DNA of 64,000 bases, taken from the NCBI GenBank assembly GCA_051878835.1, contig JBJEKW010000015.1:1-64000 (forward strand). The letters are read 5' to 3'. A model generated the notes under the pieces. That model was given only the letters and a program-made list of their open reading frames with translations, was not told where the DNA came from and made no database searches. Position 1 is the first letter of the stretch; each line of letters opens with the position of its first letter. This DNA is from Olsenella_K sp051878835. GTDB lineage: Bacteria > Actinomycetota > Coriobacteriia > Coriobacteriales > Atopobiaceae. The position numbers and the translations under genes were made by a program. Below, piece after piece: positions 33,779 through 42,829 of the stretch.

Positions 33779-35275
33779 CTAGATGTCCCTCCGCTTGTTG
33801 TAGCGGATGACCTCCGGGTGCAGGCTGTGGTAGATGTCCATGTACTCGTTCGCAGCACGACGCCAGGAGAAGTCCTCGTTCATGGCCTGCATCTGCAGCT
33901 GGTGCCACGCTTCCTGGTTGGTCCAGAAGACCTCGCAGGCGTTCAGCAGGCAGGATGCCATCTCGTCGGCGTTCATGTTTGCAAAGCGGAAGCCCGTACC
34001 CTCGCCAGTGAACTGGTTGTAGGCCTGGACCGAGTCCTGCAGGCCGCCCGTCTCGCGCACCACGGGCAGGGTGCCGTAGCGCATGGAGATCATTTGAGAC
34101 AGGCCGCACGGCTCGAACTCAGACGGCATCAGGAACAGGTCGGCGCCTGCGTACATGCGGTGTGCCAGCTTGCCGTCGAACGCGATCTTCGCGCTCATCT
34201 GGTTGCCGTACTTCCAGTCGAAGTACTTGAACGAATCCTCGTAGTCCTTGTCGCCAGTGCCCAGCACCATGACCTGCACGCCACGAGCCATGATGGCGTT
34301 CATGGAGTAGCGCACCAGGTCCAGACCCTTCTGCTTGGTCAGGCGGCCAACCATGGCCACCAGAGGCCGCGTCGGGTCCTGGGCCAGGCCCATCTCCTCC
34401 TGGATGGCACGCTTGTCCTCGGCCTTGCCCTCCAGATCGTCGGCAGAGTAGTTCTGCGCGATCAGCGGGTCGGTCTTCGGGTTCCACTCGGTGGTGTCGA
34501 TGCCGTTCAGGATGCCACGCAGCTGCCCGGCGCGACGCCGGAAGATGCCGTCCAGGCCCTCGCCGTAGAAGGGCATCTGCAGCTCGTTGGCATAACTGGG
34601 GCTGACCGTGGTAATCATGTCAGAGTACAGAAGCGCGCCCTTCATGTAGTTGATGGCCTGAGGAGCGCAGTACAGCTGATCACGCGCGGCCGGCACGTCG
34701 GCCAGTCCCAGCACGTCGTTCAGTACGTTGTCGGAGAACTGTCCCTGGAACTTCACGTTGTGCACGGTAAAGATGGTCTTTACGTTCTGGCACACGGGAA
34801 TCTGGTTGTAGAACTCGCGGATGAACACAGGTGCCATGGCGGTCTGCCAGTCGTTGCAATGCAGAACGTCGCACTGCAGCTCGGGCACCTTCACGATGGC
34901 CTCGCAGATAGCCTTTGAGAAGAAGGCAAAGCGCTCTCCGTCGTCGAAGTAGCCATACAGCCCGTCACGCTTGAAGTAGGCCTCGTTGTCCACGAAGTAG
35001 AAGTCCAGGCCGCGGTACGTCAGCTTCTCGATGCCGCAGTACACGCTGCGCCAGCTCAGGGGCACGTAGAAGTCCGCCACGTGCTTCATCTGGTCCTGGA
35101 ACTCCGCGGGTATGGTGCTGTACTTCGGCATGATGACGGCCACCTTGGCGCCCGCATGCTTCAGTGCGCGCGGCAGAGAGCCCGCGACGTCACCCAGGCC
35201 ACCGGTCTTGGCGAACGGCACGGCCTCGGAGGCCGCAAAGAGGATCTTGAGCTTTCTTCTTACGCTATCTGCCAT
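33779..35275 (-). CDS. glgA: glycogen synthase (ADP-glucose type)
   Basis: A GT5 enzyme that extends alpha-1,4-glucan chains from ADP-glucose. The 498-residue protein has the substrate loop FAKTGGLGDVAGSLPRAL, IFTVHNVKFQGQF, the GIDTTEWNPKTDP block and the GT-B C-terminal pattern PLVAMVGRLTKQKGLDL, PSEFEPCGLSQM and VRETGGLQDSV. Last gene of glgB-glgP-glgC-glgD-glgA; 10 bases separate it from glgD, with only a weak ribosome site (AGGGAT), consistent with coupling. Confidence 0.96.
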   Translation of the reverse strand: MADSVRRKLKILFAASEAVPFAKTGGLGDVAGSLPRALKHAGAKVAVIMPKYSTIPAEFQDQMKHVADFYVPLSWRSVYCGIEKLTYRGLDFYFVDNEAYFKRDGLYGYFDDGERFAFFSKAICEAIVKVPELQCDVLHCNDWQTAMAPVFIREFYNQIPVCQNVKTIFTVHNVKFQGQFSDNVLNDVLGLADVPAARDQLYCAPQAINYMKGALLYSDMITTVSPSYANELQMPFYGEGLDGIFRRRAGQLRGILNGIDTTEWNPKTDPLIAQNYSADDLEGKAEDKRAIQEEMGLAQDPTRPLVAMVGRLTKQKGLDLVRYSMNAIMARGVQVMVLGTGDKDYEDSFKYFDWKYGNQMSAKIAFDGKLAHRMYAGADLFLMPSEFEPCGLSQMISMRYGTLPVVRETGGLQDSVQAYNQFTGEGTGFRFANMNADEMASCLLNACEVFWTNQEAWHQLQMQAMNEDFSWRRAANEYMDIYHSLHPEVIRYNKRRDI

Positions 35276-35285
35276 GGTTGCATCC

Positions 35286-36386
35286 CTACTCGCTGGCCTT
35301 GGCCATGATCAGAGCCTCTTCCGGGGTGCCACGATACTCGGCGCCCTCGGCTATGACGTTGCCGCGGTCAACAATCGCGTTCTCTACGTGAGCGCCTTCC
35401 TTCACGACGACGCCCTGCATGATGATGGAGTTGGACACCGTGGCGCCCTTCTCGATAATGACGTCGCGGCTGAGCACGGAGTCCTTCACCGCGCCGTACA
35501 GGCGGCTGCCGGCGGAGACCAGGGAGTTCTGCACGTGCGAGCCGGGCTCGAACTTTGCGGGCGGGTTGTCGTGAGCCTTGGTCTTGATGAAGCGGTCGGC
35601 AGGCGACAGCTGCTGCAGCGTGCCGGCGCTCAGCAGGTCCATGTTGGCCTTGTAGTAGGACTGCGCGTCAAAGATGGGAGCCACGTAGCCCTCGAAGTCA
35701 TGCGTGCGCACGCTGACGCGCGCGATGTCGCCCGACTCCACCAGGGCGCAGAACAGGTCCTTGTGGTCGATGGCGCTGTACCAGTCCAGCATGTCCAGCA
35801 GAAGCTCGCGCTTCATGACGGCCATGTCCAGGAAGGCGGTGTCGCCAAACTCGACGCCGAACTTCTTGCCCTTGACGCCCACACTGTCGGTCTCGAAGCC
35901 CAGGACCTGGGGGTTGGCCTCGGTGGCCTTCTTGGTCAGCACGGTGATGTCGGCGCCGGAGGCCTCGTGGTCGGCGATGAGCTTCTTCACGTCGACGTTC
36001 ATCACGAAGTTGCAGGTGCTCAGAACGACGTACTCCTGGCTGTTGCGCGTCAGGAACGCCTTGTTCTCTTCGAGGTCGCGCAGCAGGAAGCGGCCGCCGT
36101 TGCGGGCGGTGCCGAAGTTGCTGCCGGGCATCACGAACAGGCCGCCGTCCTTGCGGTCCAGGTCCCAGTCCTTGCCGGAGCCCACGTGGTCGATCAGCGA
36201 ACGATAGTTGTTCGGCATGATGAAGCCCACGGTGCGCAGACCGGCGTTCACCATGTTGGAAAGGGCAAAGTCGACCAGGCGATAGCGGCCCATGAACGGC
36301 ATGGAAGCGACGGGGCGGCCACTCGTCAGTGCGGTGGGGTCAGATACCGCGTAGTTGGCGGTAATGAGTCCAATAGCCTTCTCCAT
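35286..36386 (-). CDS. glgD: glucose-1-phosphate adenylyltransferase, GlgD subunit
   Basis: A 366-residue homologue of GlgC that forms the second subunit of ADP-glucose pyrophosphorylase in Firmicutes-style glycogen synthesis. It keeps the nucleotidyltransferase fold (MGRYRLVDFALSNMVNAG) and the left-handed beta-helix C-terminus (hexapeptide turns such as SVLSRDVIIEKGATVSNSI). It lacks the Gly-rich catalytic loop GGQGSRL that GlgC has, so it is likely a regulatory or non-catalytic partner. It starts two bases after the glgC stop. Confidence 0.93.
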   Translation of the reverse strand: MEKAIGLITANYAVSDPTALTSGRPVASMPFMGRYRLVDFALSNMVNAGLRTVGFIMPNNYRSLIDHVGSGKDWDLDRKDGGLFVMPGSNFGTARNGGRFLLRDLEENKAFLTRNSQEYVVLSTCNFVMNVDVKKLIADHEASGADITVLTKKATEANPQVLGFETDSVGVKGKKFGVEFGDTAFLDMAVMKRELLLDMLDWYSAIDHKDLFCALVESGDIARVSVRTHDFEGYVAPIFDAQSYYKANMDLLSAGTLQQLSPADRFIKTKAHDNPPAKFEPGSHVQNSLVSAGSRLYGAVKDSVLSRDVIIEKGATVSNSIIMQGVVVKEGAHVENAIVDRGNVIAEGAEYRGTPEEALIMAKASE

Positions 36387-36388
36387 CG

Positions 36389-37531
36389 TTACTCATCCCC
36401 CTTCTCGATAACGTCATCGTCGCCGATGGCGATCGTCTCCTCGTTGGGGTCGCCCAGGGTGGCGCCCGCCTTCACAACCGAATTCTCGCCCATGACCGCG
36501 TTCACCACGGTGGCGCCTTCCTCGACGCGCGCACCCGGGAACAGGATGGAGTCAACGACGTTGGCGTTCTGGCCCACGTACACGTCGGTCGAGACGACCG
36601 AGTGCTTCACGTTGCCCAGAATGGTGGAGCCGTTGGAGATAAGGGCATCGTCCACGGAGCCGCTGGGTGCGATGAACGCAGGCGGACGGGTGGAGGCGTT
36701 GCTCATGATGGGCTTGGACTCGTCGTACAGGTCGAACGCGGGCTCGGTGCCCAGGAGCTCCATGTTGGCCTCGTGGAAGGAGGCAACGGTGCCGACGTCG
36801 CGCCAATAGCCCTTGAACTGGTAGGTAAAGAGGCGCTTTCCGGCAGCGAGCAGCCCAGGGATGATGTTCTTGCCGAAGTCGTGCTCGGAGTCGGGGTCCT
36901 TCGCATCGGCCTTCAGGGTCTCGATCAGCAGGTCGGTGTTAAAGATGTAGATGCCCATGGAGGCCAGGTTGCTCTTGGGCTCTGCGGGCTTCTCCTCGAA
37001 CTCCTCGATGCTGCCGTCGGCGTTGCAGTTCATGATGCCAAAGCGGGAGGCCTCGGACCAGTCTACGGGCATGACGGCCACGGTGAGGTCAGCGTTGTTG
37101 TCCTTGTGGACCTGCAGCATCTCGGCATAGTCCATGCGGTACAGCTGGTCGCCCGAAAGAATCAGGGTGTACTTCGGGTCCTGGCTCTCCAGGTAGCCAA
37201 TGTTCTGCGTAATGGCGTCGGCCGTGCCGGCATACCATGCACCACCGGTCTGGGTGGCGTAGGGCGGCAGGATGGCAACGCCGCCGTCGCGCTCGTCCAG
37301 GTTCCAGGCTTCGCCGGTTCCCAGATAGGAGTGCAGCAGGTACGGACGATACTGCGTCAGCACGCCAACCGTGTTGATGCCCGAGTTCGCGCAGTTGGAC
37401 AGCACGAAGTCGATGATCCTGTACTTGCCGCCGAACGAAACGGCAGGCTTTGCCACCTTGCGCGTCAGGGCCTTCAACCTGCTACCCTGCCCGCCGGCAA
37501 GAAGCATGGCCACACATTCCTTCTTGCTCAT
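36389..37531 (-). CDS. glgC: glucose-1-phosphate adenylyltransferase, GlgC subunit
   Basis: Makes ADP-glucose from glucose 1-phosphate and ATP, the committed step of glycogen synthesis. The 380-residue protein has the catalytic loop MLLAGGQGSRLKALT, KPAVSFGGKYRIIDFVLSN, the LSGDQLYRMDY metal/nucleotide region and a C-terminal beta-helix. GGGGAAGG precedes the ATG. It is third in the operon, after glgP, and is paired with glgD. Confidence 0.96.
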   Translation of the reverse strand: MSKKECVAMLLAGGQGSRLKALTRKVAKPAVSFGGKYRIIDFVLSNCANSGINTVGVLTQYRPYLLHSYLGTGEAWNLDERDGGVAILPPYATQTGGAWYAGTADAITQNIGYLESQDPKYTLILSGDQLYRMDYAEMLQVHKDNNADLTVAVMPVDWSEASRFGIMNCNADGSIEEFEEKPAEPKSNLASMGIYIFNTDLLIETLKADAKDPDSEHDFGKNIIPGLLAAGKRLFTYQFKGYWRDVGTVASFHEANMELLGTEPAFDLYDESKPIMSNASTRPPAFIAPSGSVDDALISNGSTILGNVKHSVVSTDVYVGQNANVVDSILFPGARVEEGATVVNAVMGENSVVKAGATLGDPNEETIAIGDDDVIEKGDE

Positions 37532-37561
37532 TGCACCTTCCCCTTTCTTTGGTCTTGCCTT

Positions 37562-39991
37562 TTACGCGTTGTCCTCAATATGCCAAATATCCGCCGCGTA
37601 CTCGCGGATGGTTCGGTCACTAGAGAAGTATCCGGACTTGGCGGTGTTGTGCAGCGACATGCGGTTCCACGCGCGCTTGTCCTTGTAGCCGGAGGTCAGC
37701 TCCTCCCACGCCTGGACGTAGGCGTGGAAGTCCTTCAGCACCAGATACTGGTCGTTGTTCACCATGAGCTCGTCGTGCACGCTGTCGAAGTTGCCCGACA
37801 GGTGCGCCAGGGTGCCGTCGGTCAGCATGTCGACCACGCGGCCCAGGCGGGCACGGTCTGCGTTGTACTCGTTCCAGGCGAAGTAGCGGCCGCTGCGCTG
37901 CAGCTCCTCGACCTCGGGCGTGCGCAGGCCGAAGATCTTGATGTTCTCCTCGCCCACCAGCTTCGTGATCTCGACGTTCGCGCCGTCGTAGGTGCCCAGC
38001 GTGATGGCGCCGTTCATCATGAACTTCATGTTCGACGTGCCGGAGGCCTCGGTGCCTGCCGTGGAGATCTGCTCGGAGATCTCGGTGGCGGGGTAGATGA
38101 TCTGGGCGTTGGACACGGCGAAGTTCGGGACGAAGCACACCTTGATGCGGTCGTTCACGCGCTCGTCGTTGTTGATGACGTCGGCGACCGAGTTAATCAG
38201 GCGAATGACCTCCTTGGCGAACGTGTAGCTGGAGGCAGCCTTGCCGGCAAAGATGAACGTCGTGGGCTGCGGCTCGTAGCCCTCGTTCAGCATGCGGTTG
38301 TAGACGTCCAGCACCTTGAACACGTTCAGCAGCTGGCGCTTGTAGGCGTGGAAGCGCTTCACCTGCGTATCGAACACGGTGTTGGTGTCCAGCACCAGGC
38401 CGGTGGTCTGCTTCACGTACTTGGCCAGGCGCTCCTTCTGGGCCTGCTTGGCCTTGCCGATCTCCTCCAGGAAGCTGGGATCGTTCTCGAACTTCTGCAG
38501 CTTCTCGAGCTCCATGGCGTCGTCGTACCACTTGTCGCCGATGGCGCTGGTGATCAGCTTGCTCAGTGCCTGGTTGGCGTTGCCCAGGAAGCGGCGGTGG
38601 GAGACGCCGTTGGTCTTGTTGTTGAACTTCTCGGGCGTCAGCTTGTAGAAGTCATGCAGCACCGAGTCCTCGATGATCTGCGTGTGCAGCGCCGACACGC
38701 CGTTGACGGAGTGCGAGAAGATCACCGAGAGGTTGGCCATGCGAACCTGGCCGTCCCACAGGATGGCGGTGTTCTTCAGCATCTCGGACCAGTTGGAGCC
38801 GGTGCGCGGGAAGTTCTCGCGGTAGCGGCGGTCGATTTCCTCGATGAACATGTACAGGCGCGGCAGCAGGGCGCGGAACGTGTTGATGGGCCACTTCTCC
38901 AGCGCCTCGGGCATGACCGTGTGGTTGGTGTACGAGATGGTCTGCTGGGCAATCTTGAACGCCAGGTCAAAGTCGACGCGCTTCTCGTCCACCAGGATGC
39001 GCATGAGCTCGGGGCCGCACATGGCGGGGTGCGTGTCGTTGGTGTGCACGCACACGTGCTTGCCCAGGTCCTCCCAGGCGTCCGGGCCGTACTCCTTCTC
39101 GTAGGCGCGCAGGATGGTCTGCAGGCCAGCCGAGACGAACAGGTACTCCTGCTTCAGGCGCAGGATGCGGCCGTGCTCGCCGGCGTCATTGGGGTACAGG
39201 ATGGTCGAGATGGCCTGCGCGTTGGCGCGGAAGCGGAAGGCCTTCGCGTAGTCGCCGTTGTTGAAAGCGTCCAGGTCGAAGGCGTCCTCGTAGGGCTCGG
39301 CCCTCCACAGGCGCAGGTTGTTGATCTTCTTGACGCCGTAACCCACGATGGGCACGTCGTACGGGACGGCGGTTACCTTGTCGCCGCCCTCCTGGGTGAA
39401 CCAGTAGTAGCCGTCCTTCTCGTGACGCTCGACGTGGCCGCCGAACTGCACGACGACTGCGGACTCGTTCTTGCGCATCTCCCAGGGATAGCCGTGGGCC
39501 AGCCAGTTGTCCGTGGCCTCGACCTGGCGGCCGTCCTTGATGACCTGTCGGAACAGGCCGTAGCGGTAGCGCATGCCGTTGCCGTAGCCGGCAATGTTCT
39601 CGTGGGCCATGGAGTCCAGGAAGCAGGCGGCCAGACGACCCAGGCCACCGTTGCCCAGGCCGGGGTCGGCCTCCTTCGAGCACAGCTCGTCCAGGTCGGA
39701 GCCCATGTCCTTCAGCGCGGAGGCCACGAGGTCACGCACGCCGTAGTTCAGCAGGTAGTTGTCCAGCAGGGGACCCAGCAGGAACTCCAGCGAGAAGTAG
39801 TACACGCGCTTCTCGCCCTTGTGGTGCGTGGCACCGGAGTCGTTACGAGCCTTGTCGGCTATGAGGGAAGCCAGGCAGTTGTAGCGCTCCTGATCGCCCA
39901 GCTCCTCGAAGCTCTTGCCCGTGAGGTTCTGGCACTCGTCGCGGTACTGGGCGATGAAGTCCTGCTTGTCCTTGAAGATGTTGCGCTGCAT
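37562..39991 (-). CDS. glgP: glycogen phosphorylase
   Basis: A PLP-dependent GT35 enzyme releasing glucose 1-phosphate from glycogen. The 809-residue length is normal. Seen: YFSLEFLLGPLLDNYLLNYG, DPGLGNGGLGRLAACFLDS, the phosphate-binding region KRFHAYKRQLLN, and the PLP-lysine block GTSNMKFMMNGAITLGT followed by YDGANVEI. AAGGA lies upstream of the ATG. It is encoded in the same operon as the synthetic genes, so synthesis and release are co-expressed and flux must be set by enzyme regulation. Confidence 0.96.
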   Translation of the reverse strand: MQRNIFKDKQDFIAQYRDECQNLTGKSFEELGDQERYNCLASLIADKARNDSGATHHKGEKRVYYFSLEFLLGPLLDNYLLNYGVRDLVASALKDMGSDLDELCSKEADPGLGNGGLGRLAACFLDSMAHENIAGYGNGMRYRYGLFRQVIKDGRQVEATDNWLAHGYPWEMRKNESAVVVQFGGHVERHEKDGYYWFTQEGGDKVTAVPYDVPIVGYGVKKINNLRLWRAEPYEDAFDLDAFNNGDYAKAFRFRANAQAISTILYPNDAGEHGRILRLKQEYLFVSAGLQTILRAYEKEYGPDAWEDLGKHVCVHTNDTHPAMCGPELMRILVDEKRVDFDLAFKIAQQTISYTNHTVMPEALEKWPINTFRALLPRLYMFIEEIDRRYRENFPRTGSNWSEMLKNTAILWDGQVRMANLSVIFSHSVNGVSALHTQIIEDSVLHDFYKLTPEKFNNKTNGVSHRRFLGNANQALSKLITSAIGDKWYDDAMELEKLQKFENDPSFLEEIGKAKQAQKERLAKYVKQTTGLVLDTNTVFDTQVKRFHAYKRQLLNVFKVLDVYNRMLNEGYEPQPTTFIFAGKAASSYTFAKEVIRLINSVADVINNDERVNDRIKVCFVPNFAVSNAQIIYPATEISEQISTAGTEASGTSNMKFMMNGAITLGTYDGANVEITKLVGEENIKIFGLRTPEVEELQRSGRYFAWNEYNADRARLGRVVDMLTDGTLAHLSGNFDSVHDELMVNNDQYLVLKDFHAYVQAWEELTSGYKDKRAWNRMSLHNTAKSGYFSSDRTIREYAADIWHIEDNA

Positions 39992-40056
39992 ACGGTTCCT
40001 TAGTCTTGACGTACCTTACCCGAGGAACGAAGTTCCCCCTCGCGTCGCATGGTACC

Positions 40057-42411
40057 TTACTTCGCGTCGGAAGACTTGCGAGCGCGGGTACGCTTTTGGG
40101 CCGTTGACGTGGTCTTCGTTGGGGTCTTGGACGTGCTGGACGCCCTCTTTGTGCTGGGCTTTTCCGCTGTCTTTGGTGCCTCGGGGGCAGCAGTAGACTT
40201 TTTCGAAGAAGTACGGCGAGCGGTAGTCTTTTGGGCGGGCTTGGCGGCTGCCTTGGTGGCCGCCTTTGCGGCAGTCTTTGCCGCGGGCTTCGGATCGGCC
40301 TTCGCGGCCGGCTTTGCGGCTGCCTTCGTCGCCTTGGGCTCGGCCTTGGCGGCCTTCGTCGTGGCCTTTGCCTTTGCCGAGGACTTGCGCGGCACCGACA
40401 CCTTCACGCTCCCGGCCTTCGTACCGGTGGTGTGGGTGTGGTGCGCATGCTTCTGCGGCTTCGGGGGCAGCGGGGCCACGCGCTTGAACACGACGCCACC
40501 CAGGGGCGGGATGCGCACGTCGATGGAGTTCTCGCGCAGGTTCCAGGGCTTGTCCTGGGACTCGATCTTCGTGTCGCCGTTCGTGACGCCGGAGCCACCG
40601 AACTCCTCGGCGTCGGAGTTGAAGACCTCCTGGTAGATGCCGGGCGTGGGCACGCCGATGCGGAAGTCCTCGTGGGCGTTCACGTCGAAGTTGATCAGCA
40701 CGACCAGGTCGTCCTCAGGATTGTCGCCGTGGCGCACGAACGAGATGATGGACTGCTCGGCGTTGTTGGCGTCGATCCACTCGAAGCCGTCACCGGAGTA
40801 GGCGCGCTGCCACAGGGCGGGGTTGTCGTTGTAGAACTTGTTCAGCGCGGCAATGAAGTGCTGGTGCTTGCGGTGCGTGTCGTACTCCTTGGTCAAGAAG
40901 TACTGGATGCCCTCGTAATAGCGCCACTCGATGTACTGGCCGATCTCGTTGCCCATGAAGTTCAGCTTTGCGCCGGGGTGCGTCATCTGGTAGAAGGCCA
41001 GCGAGCGCAGACCAGCGAACTGACGCCACGTGTCACCGGGCTGGCGCGTGATGAGCGAGCACTTGCCGTGCACGACCTCGTCGTGCGACAGCGGCAGCAC
41101 GAAGTTCTCGTTGAACGCGTACATGATCGAGAAGGTCAGCAGCTTGTGGTTGCCCGGACGCCACGGGAAGTCGGTCTGGCAGTAGTGCAGGGTGTCGTTC
41201 ATCCAGCCCATGTCCCACTTGTAGTTGAAGCCAAGGCCTCCGACGCTGGGCGGATAGGTGACCAGCGGCCACGCGGTGGACTCCTCGGCAATCATCATGA
41301 CGTCGGGGTCGAAGGACTCGACCACCTTGTTGCACTGGCGGATGAAGTTGATCGAGACGAAGTCCTCCTCGGTGCCCTTCTCGTTGAACTTCTTTTGGCG
41401 CGGGTCGTCGATGCCGAAGTTCAGGTACAGCATGGAGGTGACGCCATCCATGCGGATACCGTCGGCGTGGTACAGCTCGACCCAGTACAGCAGGTTCGAC
41501 ACCAGGAACGTGCGGACCTCGCCGCGCGAGAAGTCAAACTTGAACGTGCCCCAGTTGGGGTGCTCTTCCTTCTCGTACAGCTTGTCGCCGTTGAAGTGAA
41601 CCAGGCCGTGCTCGTCGCGGCAGAAGCCGCCGGGGACCCAGTCCAGGATGACGCCGATGCCGGCCTCGTGGCAGGCGTCGACGAAGTGCATGAACTGCTT
41701 CGGCGCGCCAAAGCGCGACGTGGGGGCGTAGTAGCCCGTCACCTGGTAGCCCCAGGAGCCGTCAAAGGGGTGCTCCATCACGGGCAGCAGCTCGACGTGC
41801 GAGTAGCCCATCTGCTTTACGTAGTCCACCAGCTCGACGGACAGCTCGTCGTAGGTCAGGTAGGAGCCGGACGTCTCGTCGGTGCCGGCCTCGCCGATGC
41901 CCGACAGGCCGTCCTCGTGGCGCTTCCAGGAGCCCAGGTGCACCTCAAAGATGTTCAGCGGGCGCTTCATGTGCGGGTTGGCCTTGCGCTGGGCCAGCCA
42001 GTCCTTGTCGTGCCACTGGTAGCCCGTGATGTCGGTGGTGCGCGAGGCGGTGCCGGGGATCAGCTCGGCGGTGAACGCGTAGGGGTCGGCCTTGTACAGC
42101 AGGTCGCCCTTCGAGGTCTCGATCATGTACTTGTACAGCTGGCCGGGCTCGACGCCGGGGACGAAGGTGTACCAGACGCCGCCCACGGGCGTGCGGGTAA
42201 GGGCGTCGGCCCAGGGGTCCCAGTCGTTGAAGTCGCCCACCACGTGGACGCTCTTTACGTCGGGAGCCCACACCGCAAAGTAGTAGCCGTCCTCGCCCTC
42301 ATGCGTGCAAGGGTGGGCGCCCAGCTTTTCGTAGCTGCGATACCAGCTGCCCTCTGCCAGCATGTAGAGGTCGTCATTGGTCAGAAGGTAGTTCTCGATT
42401 GGCGCGCTCAT
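40057..42411 (-). CDS. glgB: 1,4-alpha-glucan branching enzyme with histone H1-like C-terminal tail
   Basis: Introduces alpha-1,6 branches in glycogen. The 784-residue protein has an N-terminal CBM48 (about 30-130, VHVVGDFNDW), the GH13 barrel with nucleophile Asp in ADGIRMDGVTSMLY, Glu in MMIAEESTAWP and LPLSHDEVVHGK, and a C-terminal beta domain. After about residue 645 comes a 139-residue tail made mostly of Lys, Ala, Thr, Pro and Ser (40060-40476), which branching enzymes normally lack. GGAGG lies five bases before the ATG at 42411. First gene of glgB-glgP-glgC-glgD-glgA; divergent from nth. Confidence 0.95.
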   Translation of the reverse strand: MSAPIENYLLTNDDLYMLAEGSWYRSYEKLGAHPCTHEGEDGYYFAVWAPDVKSVHVVGDFNDWDPWADALTRTPVGGVWYTFVPGVEPGQLYKYMIETSKGDLLYKADPYAFTAELIPGTASRTTDITGYQWHDKDWLAQRKANPHMKRPLNIFEVHLGSWKRHEDGLSGIGEAGTDETSGSYLTYDELSVELVDYVKQMGYSHVELLPVMEHPFDGSWGYQVTGYYAPTSRFGAPKQFMHFVDACHEAGIGVILDWVPGGFCRDEHGLVHFNGDKLYEKEEHPNWGTFKFDFSRGEVRTFLVSNLLYWVELYHADGIRMDGVTSMLYLNFGIDDPRQKKFNEKGTEEDFVSINFIRQCNKVVESFDPDVMMIAEESTAWPLVTYPPSVGGLGFNYKWDMGWMNDTLHYCQTDFPWRPGNHKLLTFSIMYAFNENFVLPLSHDEVVHGKCSLITRQPGDTWRQFAGLRSLAFYQMTHPGAKLNFMGNEIGQYIEWRYYEGIQYFLTKEYDTHRKHQHFIAALNKFYNDNPALWQRAYSGDGFEWIDANNAEQSIISFVRHGDNPEDDLVVLINFDVNAHEDFRIGVPTPGIYQEVFNSDAEEFGGSGVTNGDTKIESQDKPWNLRENSIDVRIPPLGGVVFKRVAPLPPKPQKHAHHTHTTGTKAGSVKVSVPRKSSAKAKATTKAAKAEPKATKAAAKPAAKADPKPAAKTAAKAATKAAAKPAQKTTARRTSSKKSTAAPEAPKTAEKPSTKRASSTSKTPTKTTSTAQKRTRARKSSDAK

Positions 42412-42829
42412 GTAACCTCCACCGATTGAGACTCGTATCACCCGTGCCCCCAACAAGTCGCACGCAGGAGGCGCTAAATGCTGTTTAAGTTTATGTCGAA
42501 AATCAATAGGTACCTAGAAGCGGTACGCAGGCGGACGTTTGACGCCACTCTGCGGCACATAACGTAAAAGTGTCACGCCGAGCGCCATGCCCTGGAAATA
42601 ATACCGCATTCCACCTGCGGCGCATTTGAGTTAGGACATATGCCCCAGAGAGGCTTTCGTTCTGTCGCACGGGCTTCGCGGAACGAAGGCGATTCGCCAG
42701 ACGGGGCCTAGCGCGCACCCGCACGGTGTACCATTTCGACAAAGAAGCGTTCACTTGAGCAAACAAGTGGATGGTGGGGACACGGCCGGACGCGGGCGCC
42801 CCAGCCATCCATCAACGTAGGAGGTCGTC
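42412..42829. other. divergent promoter region, glycogen operon / nth
   Basis: There is no gene. It holds an A/T-rich patch near 42480-42510 on the glgB side and two small palindromes: CTTTCGTTC ... GAACGAAGG (about 42653-42690) and CACTTG-N6-CAAGTG (42752-42769). The latter could be an operator for either gene. Confidence 0.35.

Noticed and set aside
36602..40003. A 1133-codon plus-strand open frame opposite glgC and glgP.
   Set aside because: A mirror of strong third-position GC bias in real genes; no recognisable domain, composition rich in Val, Leu, Gln and His.
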